Assembly: GCA_013398055.1 (NCBI GenBank)
Contig: VZRS01009603.1
Coordinates: forward strand, 186,001 to 250,000
Direction: 5' to 3'
DNA: 64,000 nucleotides
DNA from: Ifrita kowaldi
Lineage: Eukaryota; Chordata; Aves; Passeriformes; Cinclosomatidae
The notes beneath the pieces were generated by a model. It was not told where the DNA came from. It did no database searches and saw only the letters and a program-made list of their open reading frames with translations. Position numbers and translations under genes: made by a program. Shown here in pieces: positions 34,084 to 45,784 of this stretch; position 1 is the first letter of the stretch, and the number at the start of each line of letters is the position of its first letter.

Positions 34084-34690
34084 TGTCCTGGTTTTGGATG
34101 GGACAGAGTAATTTTCTTCCTAGTAGATGGTACTAGGATGTGTGTTTGGATTTATTATGAGAATAATGTTGATAACACACTGATGTCTTGGTTGTGCTAA
34201 GTAGGGCTTAAGTCAAGGACTTTTCATTTTCCCATGCTCTGCCAGTGAGGAGGTGGAGAAGAAGCGGGGAGGGAAAATGGCCAGGACAGCTCACCTAAAC
34301 TGGCCAAATGGATATTCCATGTCACAGAGCATCATGCTCAGTATAGAAACTGGGGGAGTTGGCTGGGAACCACCAATCACTGCTCAGAGATGGACTGGGC
34401 ATTGGTCAACAGGTGGTGAACAACTGTATTGTCCATCACTCGTGCTTCTTTTTCACATGTGAGCTTTTTTTCCCATTATTATTATTATTATAGTTAGTAG
34501 TAATAGTAGCAGTAGTATATTTTATTATCATTACCATTATCATATATTACTTTGTTTCAACTATTAAACTGTTCTTATCTTTACTGAAATGTTTGGGGTT
34601 TTCTCCTGATTCTCCCCCCCTTCCCAGCAGGGGTGGGAGGGAGCAAGTGGTTGCATGATGCTTAGTTGCCAGCTGAGGTTAAACTAAAAC
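34084..34690 (+). mobile_element. Solo LTR of an avian endogenous retrovirus
   Basis: It starts TGTCCTGGTTTTGGATGGG and ends near GAGGTTAAACTAAAAC, a structure I recognise from abundant songbird LTRs. Inside are a promoter-like AGTATAGAAAC (about 34338), an (ATT)n stretch at about 34480-34492, and an ATTAAA polyadenylation-type signal at 34563. No internal gag/pol/env sequence is adjacent, so it is a solo LTR. The ends are approximate, and I could not establish a target-site duplication. The open frame at 34253-34462 lies wholly within the LTR and is not a gene. Confidence 0.8.
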
Positions 34691-36050
34691 TCTTCATCAT
34701 GCAGTGGAATAAACACAACCTTGGGTCTACGGCAATATATATTAAAAATTATTTGCTATTAGAATATAAAGAACAAGCAGAGAGAAGAAAAAAATTCCCA
34801 TGACAAGCAAGGGAATACTTGCTTCAGGAGTCCTTGGACTGTTCTGATCCTCAGATGATCTAAGGACATCCTGAATCAGGTCGACTTCCAGGCATTAACC
34901 TAGTCATCATCAATAATTGTCAATCTTCTGCTAACTTGCTTCTACCCACACTCAGCCTTCCTGAGCAATACACTTTCACATCTGATATTTCTCATTTCAG
35001 TCTCCCACCCACAGATTCTCCTGAATTCAAATATCCTGAAGAATCAAGCAGACCACAAGATGGAAGGCAATATGAACCAAGACAAACTGTTATTTATATA
35101 ATTTTTTCTTTTCTCTTATTTTTTATTTTATATTGCAGAGATCGTTCCTTTCAAACCTCGTAAGTGCAGGAAAAAATGAGAGTACTTAAATACCAAAGCC
35201 AGAGTTCAGTGAATCTCCAGAATTGTTTCATTACTGTGTAAAGTTATACCTTGAACAATACAGAATAGAGGACCTGTAAGAAAGAATCAGACATTAGATC
35301 ATTTTTCTTTGGTTCCTTACTGTTTTACCTTACTAAACTAAGTTTTCTATATTAAGACACATGCTGTATGCCTACACATTTATTTAAAAAAAAAATATTA
35401 AATTGGCCTAAACTTTAATTGTGGACATTTATGAAAATTTTAGGAAAAAATATCCATCAATAGTCCTTCACTTTAGCATTTCCTTTCATCCAAGGTGTCA
35501 TTATTACTATTTTATGACTGGGAACAAATTACCAGAAAATCCAGGACTTCAAGTCTTTTAAGTGACCACCATCAACTCCAAGTGGGCTGGTAAGTCACCC
35601 GTTATGGAATGACTGCTACCTAACTCCTGCTTTTTTGCAAATGACCTATCACATATCAAACCTATACAGTAGACGAAGGAGTGAGTTTTGCCCATTTGAT
35701 AAGTCTTAAGATGCTGAATGTCTACAAGAATGATCTTTAAAAAGGAGAAATCTGCTTACATAAACCAGGAGTCATAAAAAAGCATGGAAATTGAGACTCT
35801 GAAAATGTATGTATCAGCAATTCATATCCTTGAAAACCATGTGTATTTATGTCACACATTGACAGGAATTGTACAGCTATAGTTCTAAATGAGAAAACAG
35901 TCATTTTTGTACTTAAAATGTGAAAAAATCCAATATTTAAACATTATCAATACCTTTTTGGGGGGTGGTTTTGCTTTTCGGATTTTTTTTGGACAAACAA
36001 TTTATTCCACAGCAGCATCACAGCTCTGCGCATTTAATCACCATCTTTCA
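34236..36050. repeat. 1815-bp block, copy 1 of a tandem duplication
   Basis: The block runs from GCTCTGCCAGTGAGG inside the LTR to CACCATCTTTCA. It recurs at a constant offset of 1816 bases with no difference that I could find, including translations of identical length and sequence in both copies. Apart from the LTR part it is ordinary AT-rich intron. Confidence 0.95.
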
Positions 36051-36051
36051 N
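36051..36051. other. Single ambiguous base (assembly join)
   Basis: This is the only N I noticed in the window. It lies exactly at the junction of the two 1815-bp copies, so it marks a join between contigs rather than a random uncertain base. Confidence 0.9.
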
Positions 36052-36506
36052 GCTCTGCCAGTGAGGAGGTGGAGAAGAAGCGGGGAGGGAAAATGGCCAG
36101 GACAGCTCACCTAAACTGGCCAAATGGATATTCCATGTCACAGAGCATCATGCTCAGTATAGAAACTGGGGGAGTTGGCTGGGAACCACCAATCACTGCT
36201 CAGAGATGGACTGGGCATTGGTCAACAGGTGGTGAACAACTGTATTGTCCATCACTCGTGCTTCTTTTTCACATGTGAGCTTTTTTTCCCATTATTATTA
36301 TTATTATAGTTAGTAGTAATAGTAGCAGTAGTATATTTTATTATCATTACCATTATCATATATTACTTTGTTTCAACTATTAAACTGTTCTTATCTTTAC
36401 TGAAATGTTTGGGGTTTTCTCCTGATTCTCCCCCCCTTCCCAGCAGGGGTGGGAGGGAGCAAGTGGTTGCATGATGCTTAGTTGCCAGCTGAGGTTAAAC
36501 TAAAAC
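36052..36506 (+). mobile_element. Partial second copy of the same LTR (inside the duplicated block)
   Basis: This copy begins abruptly at GCTCTGCCAGTGAGG, 152 bp into the LTR, straight after the N at 36051. It is then the same as 34236-34690 wherever I compared them. It exists only because the 1815-bp block is repeated and is not an independent insertion. Confidence 0.85.
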
Positions 36507-37866
36507 TCTTCATCATGCAGTGGAATAAACACAACCTTGGGTCTACGGCAATATATATTAAAAATTATTTGCTATTAGAATATAAAGAACAAGCAGAGAG
36601 AAGAAAAAAATTCCCATGACAAGCAAGGGAATACTTGCTTCAGGAGTCCTTGGACTGTTCTGATCCTCAGATGATCTAAGGACATCCTGAATCAGGTCGA
36701 CTTCCAGGCATTAACCTAGTCATCATCAATAATTGTCAATCTTCTGCTAACTTGCTTCTACCCACACTCAGCCTTCCTGAGCAATACACTTTCACATCTG
36801 ATATTTCTCATTTCAGTCTCCCACCCACAGATTCTCCTGAATTCAAATATCCTGAAGAATCAAGCAGACCACAAGATGGAAGGCAATATGAACCAAGACA
36901 AACTGTTATTTATATAATTTTTTCTTTTCTCTTATTTTTTATTTTATATTGCAGAGATCGTTCCTTTCAAACCTCGTAAGTGCAGGAAAAAATGAGAGTA
37001 CTTAAATACCAAAGCCAGAGTTCAGTGAATCTCCAGAATTGTTTCATTACTGTGTAAAGTTATACCTTGAACAATACAGAATAGAGGACCTGTAAGAAAG
37101 AATCAGACATTAGATCATTTTTCTTTGGTTCCTTACTGTTTTACCTTACTAAACTAAGTTTTCTATATTAAGACACATGCTGTATGCCTACACATTTATT
37201 TAAAAAAAAAATATTAAATTGGCCTAAACTTTAATTGTGGACATTTATGAAAATTTTAGGAAAAAATATCCATCAATAGTCCTTCACTTTAGCATTTCCT
37301 TTCATCCAAGGTGTCATTATTACTATTTTATGACTGGGAACAAATTACCAGAAAATCCAGGACTTCAAGTCTTTTAAGTGACCACCATCAACTCCAAGTG
37401 GGCTGGTAAGTCACCCGTTATGGAATGACTGCTACCTAACTCCTGCTTTTTTGCAAATGACCTATCACATATCAAACCTATACAGTAGACGAAGGAGTGA
37501 GTTTTGCCCATTTGATAAGTCTTAAGATGCTGAATGTCTACAAGAATGATCTTTAAAAAGGAGAAATCTGCTTACATAAACCAGGAGTCATAAAAAAGCA
37601 TGGAAATTGAGACTCTGAAAATGTATGTATCAGCAATTCATATCCTTGAAAACCATGTGTATTTATGTCACACATTGACAGGAATTGTACAGCTATAGTT
37701 CTAAATGAGAAAACAGTCATTTTTGTACTTAAAATGTGAAAAAATCCAATATTTAAACATTATCAATACCTTTTTGGGGGGTGGTTTTGCTTTTCGGATT
37801 TTTTTTGGACAAACAATTTATTCCACAGCAGCATCACAGCTCTGCGCATTTAATCACCATCTTTCA
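36052..37866. repeat. 1815-bp block, copy 2 of a tandem duplication (probable assembly artefact)
   Basis: This is an identical-looking copy of 34236-36050, separated from it by one N. After 37866 the sequence continues into unique DNA (TGGCACAGTAGGG). Two near-perfect copies flanking a single N are what an unmerged contig overlap produces. A genuine recent tandem duplication is possible but less likely. Confidence 0.95.
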
Positions 37867-40800
37867 TGGCACAGTAGGGAGGAGAACCCTAATCTGTGTA
37901 GCCATCACAGATATTTGGCAACCACTAGGCCAGTCCATCTTAATAAAAAGCTTTGCTTTATTATGGTTAAAATTTATAGAAGTGGCAAAACAGAGACAAA
38001 AGTTAATTTAGATTAATGCTGTTACATGGCTTGCTTATTTGTTTTGAAAAAGCTTTTCATTTATGGAACACCTCCACCCTAAATTCTGAAACACTTAAGT
38101 AATTTATTATTCTTTACTGACGCTGTAAAAATATAAATCCCTATCCCCAGGGAGGCAGAATGATTATAAAAAAGGTAAATTTTGTATATCAGATGCTAAA
38201 TAGTGACCTCCAGTGACACCTCAAACAGAAGTAACCTACATCTTTTTAGATGGCAAACACCCCATGCATTCATCGTAGAGCTACTTTAAGATAGACATGC
38301 TTAAGCCTTGTTTTAATTATTTTTATTTTCAATAAATTCAGACATAATTACCAACTATAAATACTGGTATTTCAAAACAGCAAAACAGTAATTAATAATT
38401 AATTCTTAGTACATAAACTGAGGAGCTTAAAGTGAGAGGAGAGCTAAATAGTTCTTTAGCTTTGCACAGTGGAATGTTTCAGCTGCATGCAGAGCTTTTT
38501 AGTCATGCATTCGCAGACCAAAGTTTTAAAACAATGTCAAGAGAGCCCAAAACTTCAGCAAGGCCAATTAATAAGATAGGCAGAAAATGATGACGACCCT
38601 AGGCTGGAAAAAGATGGCATTTGTTTCAAGTCTGCAAACTGTCATCATCTGCTGAGAATACAGAAAACACAAATGAGCATTCTATAAATGGATACATGAA
38701 TATGTGGGAGGAAATGCACAGAAAACAAAAACACATTCAGGAATTCTGACTGAAAGGCTTTGACAGTTTTTCCCATTGGTACCACTTCATGGTTTAAGCC
38801 TAAGACTTTAGCAAAGCATGATCAGCTCTCAGTGATTAATCACTTGTGTTACTCTGACACCCAGGAACTCTGAGCCAAGGATATCAACAAGCAGAGCACT
38901 GCACAAGCACAGGCTGCAGTGAGCACAGAGGTTGAAGGCAGTCTGTAGCCCAAACTGAAAGTGAACCACAGGCAACCAGGAGACTAAAGACAGACCGTCA
39001 ATACAAGTCAGCATGAGAGGCAGCAGTAAGATTATTTTAGCAGAATAAGCTTTTCTGAGGCATTTTAATCCTTTATAAAGCTGATACATTTCAAAAACAA
39101 AACCAAAGACCACCCTCCTCTGAGATGCACCAAAAACTGTCTTCCAGCTTGTGAAGCAGAAAACATATGACAACAGAAAACACTTAACAGGAAGGTATAA
39201 GAACAGCAAAGCATTTTTATAGTGTATTTGCACAGTCAGGTAAATGACCTAAACCTTTTTGATCTTTTTGCTGTTTATTGTTGATAAATATATTATCTAT
39301 TTATTTTCCCTTGTTTTCACCACTGGACCTAATTTAGAGCCAGTTTCCATTACAGTTAACAAGTTACAAACCAAGAAGCAAGAGTATAGAAGAGTATAGA
39401 AGAAGCAAGTATTCTCTGTGCACATACAAGTATTTTTCTGATCTAAAAGCTCATTAAAGTAGTCTTCAATTTTCTTCATTATTATTAGGTTTCTTTATGG
39501 AAGTGTCATTTGCCATGGTTTTTCATATTATAATTTCTTAAATAGCTGTGCATGTCAAATTTGTATTGTGTATTTCAGAAAAACCCAGGTTGTAAGTAAC
39601 CATGGAGCTTTTCAGAATTCCTCCAAGCAGACCTAAACAATGATGCAGTGCCCTCGAACATTTATCATCTGCTTAAACAATTTGCTACTTACTACTAAGC
39701 CTTTCACAGTCTTTAAAAATGCACAATTTTATAATCCTTTGTAATTCCCTCCACTTAAACTTTCCATGCTTAAAGTGATCAGAAGCAAGGCTTTGTTGTG
39801 ATTTTATCCTTCTTTATGCCTGTTTTCCATATACCATTCAGAGTCAACACATGCACCATGACATGCTCAGTTTCCAATTAGCAAAAAAATGTTCCAAAAA
39901 TGCCATCTTTCCCATCGTGAATGTACTTGAGGCAAAATCCCCACCTACTTTTCAGTGCCAACTGGACACATTATCATTTCAGCAAGATCTACACAGACAC
40001 CCTTAGGTAACCAACCTTTCTTGGAAGAGTGTTAGGTAGATCTCATTACTACCAGATATCATTCATTTCTACATTTACCTTTAGGTATGAAGACATTGTC
40101 AAATCCTTGACCTAAGATATAGGTGGTCTTTGTTCAAAATATGTCTCTGCTTTCCAGTATGATAAAATCAGTTATTTCTTAACTGGATACTTCAAAAACT
40201 GGCAAAGGTGTCTCATACACACGCTAATTCAAGCATTCATGTAATAACACACATGCTGAGGTTTAAGGTTCTGATCAGATTGTTGGCATAGTTATTTCTA
40301 GACTCACTTCTATACTGTCCTGTCAAAGTTTGCTTCACTGCCTGCAGATCCGCCTTCTTAACAATGCAAAGACAAGCTGTTATTTTTATCAACAACAACA
40401 ACATTACTACATTATTTTTAAATTAAACATCCCACTAAGGAAATAGTTAATTTGCTTTATAGAGAGACAAATTCAATAAATGATATCTTAATTCCTGTAT
40501 TTATCTACGAAGTCATTTTTTGAAAACAGCAGGTTTTTATTCAAGCCAGTAACAAGACCACAAAGGCAAGCTATTAAGTAATTATGCTGAGAAGGAAGGA
40601 ATGTTCAATACTTTCCTCTGCTTCCAATCTCATTAATTGCGTTTCAGATAATTATTTAACCACACAGACGAAGCAGCAAAAATCCGAGCTTCAACTGGCG
40701 AGAAAACAAAAAGTAGTAAGTGTGGCTTTCTCAAATTATGTATAACTTACTAAATCTGCCAAATAATACTTAAATAATAGGCTGTTAGTATCTAAGAGCT

Positions 40801-40949
40801 ATTAGCACTTATCTCTGAGCACCAACAGAAGATGGCAGAAAAATGCAGATATAACTCTTCTCTTTAAATTAGGGATTAAAGAAGGAGATACGGAATTTAC
40901 TGGCCATAAGCTTTACTTCAATTTCTGTGAAAAAAATAGCATGCACATC
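37867..40949. other. Intronic DNA; contains the window's longest open frame
   Basis: Unique AT-rich sequence. The longest open frame of the window (134 codons, minus strand, 38829-39233) lies here. Its product is rich in Leu, Phe, Val and Cys with no recognisable domain, and a frame this long is unremarkable by chance in 64 kb. An (AAC)n stretch lies at about 40391-40401. Confidence 0.6.
39381..39400. repeat. Exact 10-bp tandem duplication
   Basis: AGAGTATAGA occurs twice in a row, with AGAAGCA on both sides. A minor local duplication. Confidence 0.9.
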
Positions 40950-41300
40950 ATACATAAGAAGAAAATTAGCACCAGCCAACATGATTTGTCAAAAATCAAT
41001 CATGTCAGGCTAAGTTAATATCCTTCAGTGACAGGATAACAAACCTCGGCAATATCGGAGTGGTAGTAAGTGTCATTTACCTTGACTTCACTAGTTGTCA
41101 AAAACCTTACAGGACAGTCCCAGGTGCAAGCATACCTAGCTGAAAAACTGTATTTAGTAGTCTACATATCACTACCAAGGTACATACAAAAAGAAATTTC
41201 ACAAGGACTTGTCCTGTGGCCAGTACTTTGCAGTATTTTCATTAACAACATGATAGCAGAAAAAAGTCATCTTTCTGATTTTCACAAAGACAGCTAAGAC
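40950..41300 (+). mobile_element. CR1 LINE fragment, reverse-transcriptase region (old, degraded)
   Basis: Stretches such as CCAGCCAACATGATTTGTC, the segment around CTCGGCAATATCGG, and TTTACCTTGACTTCA match the CR1 reverse-transcriptase coding region as I know it from bird genomes. CTTGTCCTGTGGCCAGTACT and TTTTCATTAACAACATG follow in the expected order. Gaps and stops break the frame. The 3' part of the element is absent or too diverged to see. Ends are approximate. Confidence 0.75.
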
Positions 41301-44300
41301 AGGAGCAGCTACAAAGATGCTGGGGGGAAAACAAAAGGTAAGAATTAGAAACAGAGCTTGGCAATTTTGAGAACTGTTCTAGGAAAAAAAAAAGACAGGT
41401 GGTACATCTCTAAGACAAACATCCTGTGGGGTAACTGAGTAACACAAATCAATTGCAAATGCCATGTGAAAAGTGATGACCTAGAGGATTGCATTGCAAG
41501 ACAGGTCTGGGTACTCAACCCCTGGGGTCCTCCAACAAGGCAAATCAGAAAGGTATGGGAGACCAATACCACCTTCCATTCTGCTCAGCTCTAGCAAGAG
41601 CTGAGCAGACAAGTTGCACTAAGTTTTGGGCATGGAGCTTCATGAAAAAGTTGAATGAACTGCAAATTATCCAAGGATTAACTGATAGTTTATCTAAGAA
41701 AAAATGAGAAAGAAGAAAGCACAATGGTCTTTTGATATATATTGAAATATGTGCAAACTACCGTGGGAATACATTCTCAAACTGTAAATTCCGTTTTGTT
41801 GTGAGTTGAAGAACCTTATACTTCTTTCAATTATAAGGAATAAAATTTAATTTACATATCAGAATAAAATACCAACAAAATGCTTTAATAGCTTGAAAAA
41901 GGTGACTCAATTTTTCTTGAAAAGAGCAGTAAAAAACTTTCTTAAATAGATCAGACAAATATTCTTGAGTAACATAGGAAGAGATGATCTCAGCATTGAG
42001 CTAAGACTAGGTGACAAGCAAGTCTCTGTGTGTTTATCCGCACTATTTCTTACCACTCACATTATTTCTTTATGTACTAGAAATATGAACATAATGTCAC
42101 CTCAAATGCCTCCTTGATCTTTCTGTACTGAATTCATATGTACACATCTGAATTCCCCAAATACAAGGGAAGTATCTTCAAATACATGGGAAGTATCTCC
42201 CAGAATCATTCACTTATCTGATACGTAGAATTTGTCCATTTCCAGTGCTATCTACTGCATCACACAACCCTTGTATACATACATAGCTCATCTTTCCACA
42301 TGCAAGCTGGAAAATTTGGGGCATCTACCTCAACAAAAAATATTTTTGACACACTAATAATTCAAAAGGAAATGCTGGGGCAGAACCACAAGCACCCAAC
42401 TTAGACCTCTCTCTAAACTCCAGCAGCAAATTTAGCACGTATTTGCCTATCATCAGGAACAGATGTTCTTAGGCAGGTTCCTCGCTAAATTCTATTTGCA
42501 ATTTCAAAGGCCCTTTCGGGTGTAGTCATATCATATACCTCCACAGCACTGTCTCTCATTTTAAATCAAATCCATTTTATCACTCAGGCTGAATGAATCT
42601 ATAAAAACACCATGACAGACAAGGCAGGAGAAGGGAGCAGCTTTCCTTTCTGTGTACAGCTTCACTGTGATCACGCAGGCACAGTGCAATTTAATACTTT
42701 CTCTACAGTCTCACCCTAAAAGAACTCACATATCGTTGGTGCCACAGGAAAACCTTTTGCAGTATTCACTTTGCCAAATCTCAGAATGATTATTAGTGAA
42801 ACCAGATGCCAGTAGCAAATATAACAAGCGGACAAAATATAGGGTAACACTACTTTGAAGCCATGGCCTTTCTTCATTAGAAAAATCAGAAATAGGTTTC
42901 TCCAAAACACACAGCAACAAAATGTTTCATTCTACTTTATGTTTACACTTACATCTCCACCTACATTGCATCAGCTGGGAAACGGCTCAGAGAGAAGAGG
43001 AAAGAGGGCTTCCTCCTACCTCCAAAAGTGAGCACCAAGCACTTGTGCTGCCTCCCGCAGAGTAATCAGTAGGTGGCGTTTCTATGCACTGACTTTTAAC
43101 TGACAGGTGACCATTTTGCAGACCTTCACAAAAATGAAAAGGTGGGGAAGAGGGAGTAATCATTTTCCTCTGGAGCATGTCTGACAACTAATATCAAATG
43201 ATCATGCAAAGGAAATTGCCAGAAACAGCTACAGTAGCAGGGGAAATCAGCATACAGAATTCCTATGGCTGTGATCAAATTATAAAGAATAAAATAAGCC
43301 ACAAAATATCAAAAGAAACAACACTTTATTTACTTTCCTTTGTTCTGCTTTCTTCCACTGAGAAAAATTTTACAAAAAGAAAGCCACAGGCAGTGATGGC
43401 CTTTGCATCCACATAGATTTACAGCACAAGAGCGAACAAAAAGAAGGTGTACCTTCTTTCATCTCTTAGTTCTTTGTGCAAAACCTGACAGTCTTGCTGC
43501 TTGAAGCAGTCAAATCACAGAAATAATGCAAAGTCTGAGAAGGGGTTGTATCAGAAGCAAGAAGCATTCATTTTCTGTTGGTGAAACTTTTAGGGGTCTG
43601 GGAAGGGGAGAAAGGTTTAAAAAAAAATCAACACAGGTGTCAGCATTTGACTAGGGATCATAGCTCATTTGCTTCCTGTACTGAGAAATTCTCCAGAGCA
43701 GTTACTTCATGTCACCCAGTCTCTCAGTCTTCTGCTGCAGCAACAGGAATTTAATCTATTTTCACTTCAGAGCATCTACTAAGACGTTGCATCAAAGGAA
43801 CAAACCAGACACTGTTGCAACAGCTGGGGAGACGGGTGTTTTCTGTAGCTCAGTGCCTAGTTGTGCTATTTTATGTCTTTTTCTCTTTCCAACAGGTTCA
43901 TTTACTCTGGCCACCTTGCCTGTAAGAGTTCCAGGCTCCCTTACAAACTGAAGCCACAATACTCCAAGTGCAGTAATGACTGACTGCCAGCTCTCAGTTT
44001 CAGTGTGTAGATGCTGACTTCAAAAACCACCCCAGTAAATCACCATTAGGTGAAACAACAAGACCACAAAATTCATACCATCATTATAAACTGTAAGCCA
44101 GCTGTTTCTCTTTCTAAAGTGTCTTTAATCTCATTTTATTTTTCCCTAAGTCACTACACAAATGCCACTGCCAAAGACTTATCTCTTACAAAGATGCTGG
44201 GACAATACCAAAACAGTCATAAAATCTAAACATATTTTATAATCAAATTAAACAATGCTAAACAAGACAAATTATTATACTTAGCTTTATGCCCTAGCTT

Positions 44301-44969
44301 TCTAAGATGATCTAAATCACAGTTCCCTTTCAACATGTCCTATGCAATTGGACTAAAGCCTAAAAAAGAAATAGTGTAGAGCCTTCCTACACCTTCTCAT
44401 TTCTATTTTAAAATTTATTGCATGCTGTTCTAGATCTGCCATTCAGAGTATCAAAACAAGTTAAGTTTCATTTCCCTTGATTTCCTACAAGAAAAAAATA
44501 GATATATCCTATGCATACACGGTTTCTTTGTCCTTGATTCAAAAATGGTATAGGTTGTTTATACACAGACTGACATAACTTCTAGCAGCACTCACCTGGC
44601 ACAAGAAACTTCCAGTGAGCATGCTGACAGCCAAGTTGATAAAATATGCAAAAGTAACACCATTAGATGGCCTAATTTCTTCTCCCTTGCAGCTGTTAAT
44701 ATTTTGCTCAGCCTATAATGCCTCTCTTTTTCTAAAATCATGTTCATTACATTTCAACACAACCAACCTGAACCTCCAGGGAACACACACCTTCTCAACA
44801 AGGTACTGGACCTCAGCAATATTAAAGCCTCTATTTGCTCATTAACAAAATCTTCATTGTCTCCTCAAATTTTGATTGGGAACATAGAGTTTTAAAGATT
44901 AACATACTTAGCCCAGTGTATCATACAGTCTTGGACAAAACCATAACCTTGGCTTATTTCTAAATTCAA
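41301..44969. other. Intronic DNA without recognised elements
   Basis: AT-rich sequence between two CR1 fragments. 41301-41700 may hold a further, unrecognisable extension of the upstream CR1. Nothing else is identified apart from the 21-bp duplication at 42159. Confidence 0.6.
42159..42200. repeat. Tandem duplication of a 21-bp unit
   Basis: AAATACAAGGGAAGTATCTT(C) is followed directly by AAATACATGGGAAGTATCTC(C). The two units differ at two positions. Confidence 0.9.
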
Positions 44970-45784
44970 TATCCAGCAGGACTTGGACAAACTCAAGATG
45001 TGGGACCACAAAGAACCTTATAAAGATCAAGAAGTTGAAGTGTAAGGTGCTGCACCTGGGTCAGGGCAATCCCAGACATGTGTACAGACTGAGAGAAGAA
45101 CAGATTGAAACCAGCCCTGTGGAGCCTGAGGGCCCTGGCAGGTGAAAAGCTGGACATGACCGGGCAATGTGAGCTTGCAGCCCCCCCGAAGGCCAAAGAC
45201 ATCCTGGGCTGCATCAAAAGAGGTGTGGCCAGTGGGTCAAGGGAGGATCCGCCCCCTCTTCCCTGCCCTCATGAAACTCCACCTGGAGTTCTGAATCCAG
45301 GTCTGGAGTCCTCAGCACACAAACCCGTTAGGGCAGGTCCAGAGGAAGAATACAAAGACAGTCACGGGACTGGAGCACCTCTCCTTTGAAGACAGACTAA
45401 GAAACTGGGGTTGTTCAGCCTGGAGAAGACTCCAGGGAAAGCTCATTGCAGCCTTCCAATAATTAAAGGAGGCTTATAAAATAGAGGGAAAGTGACATTT
45501 TACACGGGCAGACAGTGATAGAACAAGGGAAAATGGTTTTAAAGTGAAAGAGGAGACAGATTAGTTTTTAAGAAACAAATCTTCATTATGAGAGTGGTGA
45601 GGCACTGGAACAGGCTGCCCAGAGAAGACGCAGATGCCCCATCCCTGAAAATGGTGAAGGCCAGGCTGGATGGTGCTTTGAGCAGCCTGGTCTAGTGGAA
45701 GGTGTCCCTGCCCATAGCAAGTGGAGGTGGAACTAGATGATCTTTAAGGTCCCTTCCAATCCAGGCCATTCTATGATTCAATGA
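44970..45784 (+). mobile_element. CR1 LINE, 5'-truncated, with ORF2 C-terminus and 3' tail
   Basis: Starts near CCAGCAGGACTTGGACAAAC and contains the classic CR1 segment GTGCTGCACCTGGGTCAGGG. Fragments translate to KLDMTGQCELAA and ILGCIKRGVASGSRE, the CR1 ORF2 C-terminal region. The 3' end has GATGATCTTTAAGGTCCCTT and finishes in ATTCTATGATTCAATGA, the octamer-type CR1 tail. Frameshifts and stops show it is dead. Plus orientation means it is antisense to UTRN. Confidence 0.95.

Noticed and set aside
34253..34462. Plus-strand open frame of 69 codons, repeated at 35889-36278 in longer form
   Set aside because: It lies inside the LTR. The longer version is created only by the artefactual join across the N.
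34936..35163. 75-codon plus-strand frame present twice (also at 36752-36979) and followed by a GTAAGTG-like donor
   Set aside because: Its two identical copies reflect the duplicated block, not selection. It is antisense to UTRN and has no recognisable domain.
45105..45389. 94-codon plus-strand frame
   Set aside because: It is a frame-shifted remnant of the CR1 ORF2 C-terminus, not a host gene.
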